NCBI RefSeq assembly: GCF_026153205.1
Contig: NZ_JAPFBW010000025.1
Span: forward strand, 42,695-106,694
From: Aquabacterium sp. A7-Y
Lineage (GTDB): Bacteria; Pseudomonadota; Gammaproteobacteria; Burkholderiales; Burkholderiaceae_C
Length of the DNA stretch: 64,000 nt
Reading direction: 5' to 3'
Part shown: piece by piece, positions 10,669 to 20,760 of the stretch
Position numbering within the stretch: position 1 is the first letter of the stretch
Layout: each line of letters begins with the position of its first letter
Notes under the pieces: generated by a model
What the model saw: only the letters and a program-made list of their open reading frames with translations
Told to the model about the DNA's origin: nothing
Databases searched by the model: none
Position numbers and translations under genes: made by a program

Positions 10669-11514
10669 ATGCGTGATGTGAAGCCTGTGTCGGAAAGCCC
10701 GACCACCGCCCGGCCCCGAGCAGGCACCGGGGCCCTGGCCGCCGGCGCGCTGGTGCTGGCCGCCGCACTGGCCGGCTGCTCGTCGACGCCGAAAGACGAG
10801 ACGGCCGGCATGTCGACCGACAAATTGTATGCAGAGGCCAAGGACGAGGCAGCCGCCGGCAACTACGAGCGCGCCATCAAGTTCTACGAGCGGCTGGAGG
10901 GCCGCGCCGCCGGCACCCTGCTGTCACAACAGGCGCAGCTCGAGCTCGCCTACCTCTACTACCGCACCAACGAGAAGGCGCAGGCGCTGGCGACCATCGA
11001 TCGTTTCGTCAAGCTGCACCCCAGCAGCCCGGCGATGGACTACGCGCTCTACCTGCGCGGCGTCGTGAACTTCAACGACAACCTGGGGCTGTTCGGCAAG
11101 CTGTCGCGCCAGGACCTCTCGGAGCGCGACCAGCAGGCCTCCAAGGACGCCTTCCAGGCCTTCAAGCAGCTGGTCGAGCAGTTTCCGAACTCGACCTACA
11201 CACCCGATGCGCGCGTGCGCATGAACTACATCGTCAACGCGCTGGCGGCCTACGAGGTCCACGTGGCACGCTACTACTACCGGCGTGGCGCCTACCTCGC
11301 GGCCGCCAATCGGGCCCAGCAGACGGTGCAGGACCACCAGCAGTCGCCCTCGCTGGAGGAAGCGCTCTACCTGATGGCGCGCAGCTACGATCGGCTGGGC
11401 CTGACCCAGTTGCGTGACGATGCCGAGCGCGTGCTGCGCACCAGCTTCCCCGACAGCGCCTACCTCAAGGGCGGCACCCGGGGCGAGGACAAGCCCTGGT
11501 GGCAGCTCTGGTGA
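10669..11514 (+). CDS. bamD: Outer membrane protein assembly factor BamD
   Basis: Lipoprotein of 281 residues with a signal peptide and lipobox LAGC (lipidated Cys about residue 37). TPR repeats follow (YAEAKDEAAAGNYERAIKFY; AQLELAYLYYRTNEKAQALA). It also contains the BamD/YfiO-typical YALYLRGVVNFNDNLG and the FPNSTYTPDARVRMNYIVN block. It is the essential lipoprotein of the BAM complex that inserts beta-barrel proteins into the outer membrane. The ATG at MRDVKPVSES is chosen over an upstream in-frame start overlapping rluD because it leaves a normal signal peptide. It is divergent from rluD and convergent with the helicase gene. Confidence 0.96.
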   Translation: MRDVKPVSESPTTARPRAGTGALAAGALVLAAALAGCSSTPKDETAGMSTDKLYAEAKDEAAAGNYERAIKFYERLEGRAAGTLLSQQAQLELAYLYYRTNEKAQALATIDRFVKLHPSSPAMDYALYLRGVVNFNDNLGLFGKLSRQDLSERDQQASKDAFQAFKQLVEQFPNSTYTPDARVRMNYIVNALAAYEVHVARYYYRRGAYLAAANRAQQTVQDHQQSPSLEEALYLMARSYDRLGLTQLRDDAERVLRTSFPDSAYLKGGTRGEDKPWWQLW

Positions 11515-11529
11515 AGCACCGGGCGCCGC

Positions 11530-13618
11530 TCAGGCGGACGGCTGCGACAGCGCGCGGAGCTCGGCGAGCCACCCGACCGCCTCGGCCTCCGTATTGAGCC
11601 GTGTCATCGGCGGCAAGGCGGCCAGCAGGCGCCGGCCGTAGCCCATGCTGACCAGCCGGGGGTCGCACACCACCAGCAGCCCACGATCGTTTTCGGTGCG
11701 GATCAGGCGCCCGGCGCCCTGCTTCAGCGCCACGGCCGCCTCGGGCACGAAGTACTCGTTGAAGGCGTTGCGGCCTTCGGCCTCCAGGCGCTTGACGCGC
11801 GCCTCGACCAGCGGGTCGTTGGGCGGCGGGAAGGGCAGCTTGTCGATCACCACGCACTGCAGCGCCTCGCCGGGGACGTCGATGCCCTCCCAGAAACTCT
11901 GCGACCCGACCAGCACCGAGCGCGGCTGCGCCAGGAACTGCTGCATCAGCTGACGCTTGGGCGCCGTGCCCTGCACCAGCACCGCGATGCCGGCCCCGCT
12001 GTGCTCGAACTCGGCCTGCAGCTCCTGGCCGATCTGCTGCAAGGCCCGCAAGGTGGTGGTCAGCACGAAAGTGCGGCCGTCCAGCGACTGCGCCAGCCGC
12101 GCCGCCAGTCGCGCCACCGAGACCGGATGGCCGGGCTCGTTGGGCCGCGGGAACACACGCGGCACGTACACGCGAGCATGTTCGGGATAGTCGAAGGGGC
12201 TGCCCACACGCAGCGTCACCGCGTCGTCGAGCCCGGTCGGCTCGGTGAACCAGCGCAGCTTCTCGTCGGCCCCCAGCGTCGCGGAGGTGAAGATCCAGGC
12301 CTTGGGGTGGCTCTCCAGCTGCTCGCGCATCGCCTCGCGGATGTCCAGCGGCGACTCCACCAGGCGGGCCTGTTGCGGGCCGATGTCGATCCAGCGCACC
12401 TTGCCCGGCGCGGACTCGACCGCGAAGGTCGCAGCGCGGGCCGAGAGCTGGCGAGCCCGTTCCTGCAGCTTGGGAAAGTCGGGCGCGATCTCGCTGACCG
12501 TGGCCAGCGCCTCACAGGCTTCGCGCGAGCGCTCGCCCAGGGCCTGCAGCGCCGCGACGAACTCGGGCCGCTCGCCGCGTTCCTGCCAGCGCAGCTTGAC
12601 GATGCCGCGCACCTCGCGCAGCGGCCCGGCAGCGGCCAGCCGCAGATCGCGTGCGGCGCGGTCGCAGGCGCCGGCGAGCTCCGACCACGGCGCCAGGCCG
12701 CGCGCATGCTGCAGCCCGGCGGCCAGCAGGTCGCGCGAGAAGTCGATCACCTGCCCGGTCGCGAGCGTCGCGCCGAGGAACTGCACGCCGGCCTCGGCCA
12801 GCTGGTGCGCCTCGTCGAAGATCACCGCATCGGCACTCGGCAGCAACTCGGCGATGCCGGTCTCGCGCAGTGCGAGATCGGCAAAAAAACAAGTGGTGGT
12901 TGACCACCACGACATCGGCCGCGAGCGCTTCGCGGCGCGCCTTCATCACATGGCAGCTGCGGTAGCTGGGGCACTCCGAGCCCAGGCAGTTGTCGCGCGT
13001 GGAGGTCACCAGCGGGATCACCGGCGAGCGGTCGTCCAGGCCTTCGAGCTCGGCCAGGTCGCCGCTGCGGGTCGCCTGCGACCACTGCTCGATCTTGGCC
13101 AGCGTGCGCACCGCCCAGCGGTCGGGCAAGGCACTGGCGTGGCGCGCCTGCTCCAGGCGGTGCAGGCAGAGATAGCTGCCGCGGCCCTTCAGCAAGGCCA
13201 GCTGCACCGGCACCTGCAAGGCATCCCGCACATGCGGCAGGTCACGCAGGAACAACTGGTCCTGCAGGCTCTTGGTCGCGGTGCTGACCAGCACCCGCCC
13301 CTCGCCCAGCAGCGCCGGCACCAGGTAGGCGAAGGTCTTGCCGACGCCGGTGCCGGCCTCCGCCACGATGGGCCGGCGTGCCTCGATGGCGCGCGCGATC
13401 TCCATCGCCAACTCGGTCTGCGGCGGGCGCTCCAGGTAGTCGGGATCGGCCTGCGACAGGGCGCCACCGGGTGCGAAGGCGTCCAGCACGGCCCGCACCA
13501 GCTCACCGTCGGCAGGGGCCGGGCGCGCCTCGGCCTCGCTGTCGTCGCGGCCCGACTCGGCGCGCTCCAGCTGGGCCAGGAAGTCGTCTTCCGGCAGCCC
13601 GGAGTCGGTGTCGTTCAT
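11530..13618 (-). pseudogene. DinG/XPD-family ATP-dependent DNA helicase, frameshifted
   Basis: Two overlapping frames together encode one helicase of about 695 residues. The N-terminal frame starts at 13618 (MNDTDSGLPEDDF) and has Walker A AEAGTGVGKTFAYLVP. It also has cysteines of an XPD-type iron-sulfur cluster (LCLHRLEQ, then NCLGSECPSYRSCHV) and VVVNHHLFF. The C-terminal frame carries ADAVIFDEAHQLAEAG (DEAH box) and QGAGRLIRTENDRGLLV (motif VI). The switch falls exactly in a run of seven A on the plus strand (12883-12889), seven T in the coding strand. Six T would restore HHLFFADLALRETG. Everything else looks functional with no further stops. It is therefore either a sequencing error or a recent one-base insertion; slippage-based expression is a weaker possibility. 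Confidence 0.85.
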
Positions 13619-13628
13619 CCGCGCGCGC

Positions 13629-13841
13629 TCAGGCAGGTTCTTGAGGACTCAGCTGCGTTTCCAGCCGCACGATCTGGTCGCGCAGTAGCAGGCGGCGCTT
13701 CTTGAGGCGTCGCAGCGACAGCTCGTCCAGCGGTCGCTGGCCTTCGGTCTGGTCGATGAGGTTGTCGAGATCGGCGTGCTCCATGCGCAGCTCGATCAGC
13801 CGTCGCTGAGGCGAGTGCAGGTTTTCGTCCATGGAGGCCAT
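13629..13841 (-). CDS. YdcH-like DUF465 small coiled-coil protein
   Basis: Small charged protein of 70 residues. The family core DENLHSPQRRLIELRMEHAD is followed by LDNLIDQTEGQRPLDELSLR, then a run of lysines and arginines (RLKKRRLLLRDQIVRLE), which is the DUF465/YdcH signature. It is predicted to be almost entirely helical. Two ATGs three codons apart (13841, 13832) are equally good starts. The function of the family is unknown. It lies just upstream of the helicase and 70 bp from the divergent PP2C gene. Confidence 0.8.
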   Translation of the reverse strand: MASMDENLHSPQRRLIELRMEHADLDNLIDQTEGQRPLDELSLRRLKKRRLLLRDQIVRLETQLSPQEPA

Positions 13842-13911
13842 CGGTGTCAGTACTCGGCAGGGATTCCGGTCGGGTCGATTATAGTTTTCGCTGTTGCAAC
13901 ACGGCCCCACC

Positions 13912-14679
13912 ATGAGCTCTCCACCCAAGGGTTACCGCCTGACTGCCGCCACCGGCATCCACCGAGGCGACCGCGCCTACCAGCAGGACCAGGTGGAAGT
14001 GCTTGCCCACCCGCGCGTGAGCGGCTGCCTGCTGGGCATCGTGGCCGACGGCATGGGCGGCAAAAGCGGTGGGCGCAAGGCCTCCGACCAGGTCATCCTG
14101 ACCGCGCGGCAGCTGTTCGAGCGTTATGCGCCCTCCAGTGACGATGCCGGCGAGACCCTCAAGCAGCTGGTGCTCGAATCACACCTGATGATCAAGCTCA
14201 CCGCGATCACCGCCGAGGAGGAGCCACACAGCACGGTGGCGGCCTTCCTCGTCAACCCCAACCGCGAAGGCGCGGTGATCCACGCGGGCGACTCGCGCGT
14301 CTACCACTTCCGCGGCGCCGAGATGCTCAGTCGCACCAAGGACCATTCCTATGTGCAGCGCCTGGTCGACGACGGCCAGATCAGCGAGGAAGAGGCCAAC
14401 GTGCACCCGCAGTCCAATCTGCTGACCGGCTGCCTCGGCACCTTCCAGGACCCGCCGGTCACGCTGCACCACTTCGGCCGCCTGGAGGTGGGCGACAGCC
14501 TGCTGGCCTGCAGCGACGGCCTGTGGCACTACTTCAGCCCGCGTGAACTGGGCGCGATCGTCAACACGCTGCCGCCGCGCGAGGCCAGCGAGATGCTGGT
14601 CTCGAAGGCGCGCCAGCGCGCCCGCGGGGGCGGCGACAACCTCTCGCTGGCGGTGGTCCGGGTCGAGCCGCTGAGCTGA
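13912..14679 (+). CDS. PP2C-family serine/threonine protein phosphatase
   Basis: Protein of 255 residues with the metal-binding motifs of PP2C/PphA phosphatases: GIHRGDRAYQQDQ, VADGMGGKSGG, VIHAGDSRVYHF, LLACSDGLWHY and GGGDNLSLAVV. All metal-coordinating aspartates appear present. There is no membrane segment, so it acts in the cytoplasm. The ATG at MSSPPKGYRL is preferred over one 18 nt upstream because it opens the conserved domain. No Ser/Thr kinase is visible nearby, so the substrate is unknown. Confidence 0.9.
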   Translation: MSSPPKGYRLTAATGIHRGDRAYQQDQVEVLAHPRVSGCLLGIVADGMGGKSGGRKASDQVILTARQLFERYAPSSDDAGETLKQLVLESHLMIKLTAITAEEEPHSTVAAFLVNPNREGAVIHAGDSRVYHFRGAEMLSRTKDHSYVQRLVDDGQISEEEANVHPQSNLLTGCLGTFQDPPVTLHHFGRLEVGDSLLACSDGLWHYFSPRELGAIVNTLPPREASEMLVSKARQRARGGGDNLSLAVVRVEPLS

Positions 14680-14871
14680 AGCCGCTGCGACCTCGCGATG
14701 AGGCGGCGCGGCCGGCACCTTGACCCGCCACTGTCAGAACCGGCGTTGAAAAGGCCCCGGTGAGAGCCTAGATTGGACCGCACTGCCGCTCCGGCGCCCC
14801 CCGGGCGGCAGGAGCCGCAGCTTCCGCGCCTGCCCGGCGCCCCCGGCTCCGCCGCCCCTCAAGGAGCCGCC

Positions 14872-16764
14872 ATGTCCTCGACAGCCGCCGCCCCCGGCGA
14901 TCCCCCGGCCTGGGAACAGGAAGCGAGGCAGCGCTTCGGCCTGCTGCCCGGCCTCTACCGCAGCCTCATCGTGTCGCCGCGGCAGCCGCCCCCGCTGTGG
15001 CAGCACGCCCGCATGGCCTATCTCGACAACCCGCTGCCCGCACTGCTCAAGGAACGGCTGTTCCTGCATCTCTCGCGCTTCTGCGAATCGCGCTACTGTG
15101 CCGCCCGGCATGCCGCCTTCCTGCTGGGGCAGGGCCACCCGGCCGGCGACACGACCACCCTGCCGCAAAGCCCCGAGGATGTACGCGCGCTGCTGGCTCG
15201 CGCGCCCTGCAGCGCCGAGGACCTGCAGCAGGCCGCCGCCTGCCTGTCCGCGCAGTCCGGGCTGCTGGACCAGTGGCCGCTTCCCGGCGAGCCCGAGGAA
15301 CTGGCGCTGCTCGACCTCGCTGCGGCGGTGTTCACCGACCCGGCCCGCGCGCAGGGCGCGCGCCTGGCCTTGCTGCAGGCCCTGGGTACGCAGCGTCTGC
15401 AATGGCTGCTGACCTTCCTCGCCTTCGTCCGCCACGCGCACTTCTGGAGCCTTCTGCATCCCGAGCTGCCGCTGGAGGACGACGTGATCGCCCTGCTGCG
15501 GCAGCAGCCCGAGCTCGACACCCTGCTGCGCGGCCGCGGCGGCGAACGCGGCGCCCAGCCGCAGCGCCTGCACGCCGAGTCGCTGGAGTTGCAGAGCCTG
15601 CGGCAGCGACGGGCCGAACTCGAGCTCGCCCACCGGGCGCTGCAGGAACGCGACCGCCAGAAGGACGAGTTCCTCGCGATGCTCTCGCACGAGCTGCGCA
15701 ACCCGCTCGCGCCGCTGCGCAGCACGCTGGAGCTGCTGCGCCTGAGCGAGCCTGGCTCGCTCGACCCGGCCCCGCTGCACGAGATGCTGGAACGCCAGGT
15801 GGACCACCTGGTGCACTTGGTCGACGACCTGCTCGACGTGCAGCGCATCAGCCATGGCAAGGTGACCGTGCGCAAGGAAGCGGTCGACCTGCTGCTGGTG
15901 GTCAATACCGCGGTGGAGGCCAGCATGCCGCACATCGTCGAGGCCCACCAGCGCCTGCACCTCTCGCTGCTGGCCGCGCCGCTGCGGGTGCTGGGCGACC
16001 GGGTGCGGCTGACCCAGGTCTTGACCAACCTGCTGAACAACGCGGCGCGCCACACCGATGCCGGCGGCGACGTCTGGCTGACGGTGCAGCGCGAAGGCGG
16101 CAGCGCCACGATCTCGGTGCGCGACAGCGGCTGCGGCATCCCCGCGGCCATGCTGCCCCATGTGTTCGACCTGTATGCGCAGGCCGCCAGCCCGGGCAGC
16201 GAGAGCAGCGCCGGCCTGGGCGTGGGCCTGGCCCTGGTGCAGCACCTGGTGCAGCTGCACGGCGGCAGCGTCCAGGCGCGCAGCGAGGGCCCGGGCCGAG
16301 GCAGCGAGTTTCTGGTGCGCCTGCCGCTGGCCCTGCAGGGGCTGCCGCGCGTCTCGTCGTCGGAGGCCCGGGTGTTCTGCGTCACCGCGCGGGTGCTGCT
16401 GGTGGACGACAACCGCGCCGCCGCCGACCCGGTGGGCGCGCTGCTGCGGCTCATCGGCGCCGAGGTGAGGGTCTGCTACGACGGCGCGTCGGCGCTGCGC
16501 ACCATCGAGGACGGTTTCTCGCCCGACGCGGTGGTGATCGACCTCGGCATGCCGGTGATGGACGGCTTCGAACTGGCGCGCCGCCTGCGCGAGCTCGCAT
16601 GCGGCCGGGATGCCCTGCTGATCGCACTGACCGGCTGGGGCCACGAGCAGCACAAGCAGATGACCCAGGCGGCCGGCTTCGACCACCACCTCACCAAGCC
16701 GATCGACATCGCCGCGCTGCAGGCGACCTTGAGCACCATACGCCGCCCCGCGGTTCCCGGCTGA
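14872..16764 (+). CDS. Hybrid histidine kinase/response regulator with an AhpD-like N-terminal domain
   Basis: Soluble protein of 630 residues with no membrane helix. Residues 1-200 resemble the AhpD/carboxymuconolactone-decarboxylase fold, with CESRYCAARH at 71-80. C76 and H80 match the second Cys and His of the AhpD CxxCxxxH site, and Ser73 replaces the first Cys. The kinase core follows: H-box LSHELRNP (His273), N-box TNLLNNAARHT, and G-boxes RDSGCGIP and GLGVGLALV. A C-terminal receiver domain has LLVDDNRA, phospho-acceptor Asp557 in VVIDLGMP, and HLTKP. An AAGGAG ribosome-binding site precedes the chosen ATG. No separate output regulator is adjacent. The N-terminal assignment is my inference from motif and helix pattern. 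Confidence 0.85.
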   Translation: MSSTAAAPGDPPAWEQEARQRFGLLPGLYRSLIVSPRQPPPLWQHARMAYLDNPLPALLKERLFLHLSRFCESRYCAARHAAFLLGQGHPAGDTTTLPQSPEDVRALLARAPCSAEDLQQAAACLSAQSGLLDQWPLPGEPEELALLDLAAAVFTDPARAQGARLALLQALGTQRLQWLLTFLAFVRHAHFWSLLHPELPLEDDVIALLRQQPELDTLLRGRGGERGAQPQRLHAESLELQSLRQRRAELELAHRALQERDRQKDEFLAMLSHELRNPLAPLRSTLELLRLSEPGSLDPAPLHEMLERQVDHLVHLVDDLLDVQRISHGKVTVRKEAVDLLLVVNTAVEASMPHIVEAHQRLHLSLLAAPLRVLGDRVRLTQVLTNLLNNAARHTDAGGDVWLTVQREGGSATISVRDSGCGIPAAMLPHVFDLYAQAASPGSESSAGLGVGLALVQHLVQLHGGSVQARSEGPGRGSEFLVRLPLALQGLPRVSSSEARVFCVTARVLLVDDNRAAADPVGALLRLIGAEVRVCYDGASALRTIEDGFSPDAVVIDLGMPVMDGFELARRLRELACGRDALLIALTGWGHEQHKQMTQAAGFDHHLTKPIDIAALQATLSTIRRPAVPG

Positions 16765-16770
16765 GATCGT

Positions 16771-17871
16771 TCAGGTCAGGCTGGTATCGACGTTGCGGTG
16801 CGCGAGCGACAGGAACTCGGTGGACTGCATCTCGTGCAGGCGCGAGACCGTGCGCGGGAACTCGTGCGCCAGCGGGCCGTCGGTGTAGAGCTGCTCGGGC
16901 GGCACCTCGGCCGACAGCATCAGCTTGACACGGCGGTCGTAGAGCACGTCCACCAGCCAGGTGAAACGACGCGCCTCCGAGGCCAGGCGCGGCGACATGC
17001 GCGGCACGTTGGACAGCAGCAGGGTGTGGAACTGCGTTGCCAGCTCCAGGTAGTCGTTCTGCGAACGCGGACCGCCGCACAGGTTCTGGAAGTCGAACCA
17101 GACCACCCCCCCGGCACGCCGGCGGGCGCGGATCTCGCGGTGTTCGATGTGCAGCAGCGGGTTCTCGTCGCGCGCCTCGGCCAGGCGCTCGAAAGCCTGC
17201 AGCATCGCGGCGTCGGCCTCGCCGCCGAGCGGCGTGTGGTACAGCTGCACCTGTTCCAAGGTGCGGCGACGGTAATCGGTGCCGTTGTCGACGTTGATGA
17301 CTTCCAGCTTTTCTTTCAACAGCTCGATCGCGGGCAGGATGCGGTCGCGATGCAGGCCGTTGGGGTAGAGCTCGTCCGGGTGGAAGTTCGAGGTCGTGAT
17401 GATGCTGACGCGGTTGTCGAACAGGGCCTGCAGCAGCCGGTGCAGGATCATCGCATCGGTGACGTCCGAAACGTGGAACTCATCGAAGCAGATCAGCCGG
17501 TGACGCCTTGCAATGCGCCGTCCCAGCTCGTCCAAGGGGTCGGACATGCCCTTCAGGTCGGCCAGCTCGCGGTGCACCTCGCGCATGAACTCGTGGAAAT
17601 GCAGCCGGGTCTTGCGCAGCACCGGCACGGCGTTGAAAAAGCAGTCCATCAGGAAGCTCTTGCCCCGCCCCACCCCGCCGAACATGTAGACCCCGCGCGG
17701 CAGCGGCGGGCGCCGCAGCAGCTTGGTCAGCGCATTGGAGCGCCGCGCCTTGTAGTCGACCCACTCGTCATAGCAGCGCTGCAGCGCCTCGATGGCGCGC
17801 AGCTGCGCGGGGTCGCTGCGGTAGCCGCGCTCCGCCAGCGTCTGTTCATACAGCTCGGTAACCGTGACCAT
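16771..17871 (-). CDS. zapE: Cell division ATPase ZapE (AFG1-like)
   Basis: P-loop ATPase of 366 residues with Walker A GGVGRGKSFLMD, Walker B LICFDEFHVSD, and the family block ITTSNFHPDELYPNGLHRDR. ZapE associates with the Z-ring at constriction and is related to mitochondrial AFG1/LACE1. The ATG at MVTVTELYEQ is chosen because an upstream in-frame start lies inside the terminator DNA behind lpdA. It is convergent with the hybrid kinase gene, with 6 bp between stops. Confidence 0.93.
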   Translation of the reverse strand: MVTVTELYEQTLAERGYRSDPAQLRAIEALQRCYDEWVDYKARRSNALTKLLRRPPLPRGVYMFGGVGRGKSFLMDCFFNAVPVLRKTRLHFHEFMREVHRELADLKGMSDPLDELGRRIARRHRLICFDEFHVSDVTDAMILHRLLQALFDNRVSIITTSNFHPDELYPNGLHRDRILPAIELLKEKLEVINVDNGTDYRRRTLEQVQLYHTPLGGEADAAMLQAFERLAEARDENPLLHIEHREIRARRRAGGVVWFDFQNLCGGPRSQNDYLELATQFHTLLLSNVPRMSPRLASEARRFTWLVDVLYDRRVKLMLSAEVPPEQLYTDGPLAHEFPRTVSRLHEMQSTEFLSLAHRNVDTSLT

Positions 17872-17899
17872 ACAACCCGTACTTGTCTTGCCGCTCAAG

Positions 17900-17924
17900 A
17901 AAAAGGGCGACCCGCGAGTCGCCC
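17900..17924 (-). terminator. Rho-independent terminator of sucAB-lpdA
   Basis: On the minus strand a perfect 7-bp stem GGGCGAC/GTCGCCC with a 6-nt loop is followed by TTTTTCTT. It lies 30 bp downstream of the lpdA stop and ahead of zapE, so it should end the 2-oxoglutarate dehydrogenase transcript. Confidence 0.85.
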
Positions 17925-17953
17925 TCTTCTGCCGCGCATCCTGGTCGGACGCG

Positions 17954-19384
<1,431 letters not shown>

Positions 19385-19391
19385 TCGGTCC

Positions 19392-20654
19392 TCAGATGTC
19401 GAACAGCAGGCGGGCCGGGTCTTCCAGCGCTTCCTTCATCGCGACCAGGCCGAGCACGGCTTCTCGGCCGTCGATGATGCGGTGGTCGTAGGACATCGCG
19501 AGGTAGTTGATCGGGCGGATCACGATCTGGCCGTTCTCCACCACCGCGCGGTCCTTGGTGGCGTGCACGCCCAGGATGGCCGACTGCGGCGGGTTGATGA
19601 TGGGGGTGGACAGCATGGAGCCGAACACGCCGCCGTTGGAGATCGAGAAGGTGCCGCCGGAGAGGTCTTCCAGGCCCAGCTTGCCGTCCTTGGCTTTCTG
19701 GCCGAACTCGGAGATCTTCTTCTCGATCTCGGCGAAGGTCATCTGGTCGACGTTGCGCAGGATGGGCACCACCAGACCGCGCGGCGAACCGACCGCGATG
19801 CCGATGTCGAAGTAGCCGTGGTAGACGATGTCGTTGCCGTCCACCGAGGCGTTGAGGATGGGGTACTTCTTCAGCGCATGGACCGCGGCCTTGACGAAAA
19901 AGCTCATGAAGCCGAGCTTGACGCCGTGCTCCTTCTCGAACTTCTCCTGGAACTTCTTGCGCATCTCCATCACGGGCGCCATGTTCACTTCGTTGAACGT
20001 GGTCAGGATGGCATTGGTGGCCTGCGACTGCAGCAGTCGCTCGGCGACACGGGCGCGCAGACGGCTCATCGGCACCCGCTGCTCCGGACGATCACCCAGG
20101 TTGGCAACCGGCGCGGAGACCGCCGGCAGCGGCTTGGCCACGGCGGGCGCGGCGGGCACCTGCACCGGTGCGGCCACCGGCGCGGACTTGGCGCCCCCTT
20201 CCAGCACGCCCAGCACGTCGCCCTTGGTGACGCGGCCGTCCTTGCCGGTGCCCGGCACCGAACCGGCGGCGAGCTGGTTGTCCGCCATCAGCTTGGCGGC
20301 CGCCGGCATCGCGACGCCGGACTTGCTGCCGCCCGCGGGAGCGGCGGCAGCAGCGGGCGCCGGCGCGGCGGCCGCCGCCGGAGCAGCGGCAGGCGCGGCG
20401 GCGCCGGCCTTGCCCTCGGTGTCGATCTTCGCGATCACCTGGTCGGAGGTCACCGTGCCGCCGTCGGCGACAACGATCTCGCCCAGCACGCCGGCCGAGG
20501 GCGCCGGCACTTCCAGCACCACCTTGTCGGTCTCGATCTCGATCAGGATCTCGTCCTGGGCCACGGCCTCGCCGGGCTTCTTCTTCCACTGCAGCAGGGT
20601 GGCTTCGGCCACCGATTCGGAGAGCTGCGGAACCTTGACTTCTACGATTGCCAT
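19392..20654 (-). CDS. sucB: Dihydrolipoyllysine-residue succinyltransferase (E2 of 2-oxoglutarate dehydrogenase)
   Basis: Protein of 420 residues with three domains. The N-terminal lipoyl domain has its lysine in [12 protein letters not shown]. An Ala/Pro-rich linker leads to a peripheral-subunit-binding domain ([20 protein letters not shown]). The catalytic acyltransferase core ends in [13 protein letters not shown]. It transfers succinyl to CoA in the TCA cycle. It lies 106 bp downstream of sucA and 7 bp upstream of lpdA in one operon. Confidence 0.97.
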   Translation of the reverse strand: MAIVEVKVPQLSESVAEATLLQWKKKPGEAVAQDEILIEIETDKVVLEVPAPSAGVLGEIVVADGGTVTSDQVIAKIDTEGKAGAAAPAAAPAAAAAPAPAAAAAPAGGSKSGVAMPAAAKLMADNQLAAGSVPGTGKDGRVTKGDVLGVLEGGAKSAPVAAPVQVPAAPAVAKPLPAVSAPVANLGDRPEQRVPMSRLRARVAERLLQSQATNAILTTFNEVNMAPVMEMRKKFQEKFEKEHGVKLGFMSFFVKAAVHALKKYPILNASVDGNDIVYHGYFDIGIAVGSPRGLVVPILRNVDQMTFAEIEKKISEFGQKAKDGKLGLEDLSGGTFSISNGGVFGSMLSTPIINPPQSAILGVHATKDRAVVENGQIVIRPINYLAMSYDHRIIDGREAVLGLVAMKEALEDPARLLFDI

Positions 20655-20760
20655 AACGTGTCTTTCGATGTCTGTGGGGGCGTCCGGCGGGGCCGCGGGG
20701 CGGGCATGCGGCCGGACGCGCGCTCAGGGCCGGGCGACGTGGCGCCCGGCCTGCGCGTGT

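Noticed and set aside
12870..12900. Programmed ribosomal frameshifting in the helicase
   Set aside because: The required change is +1 (or -2) on T7, not the usual -1 with a downstream pseudoknot, and helicases of this family are not known to use it; error or mutation is simpler.
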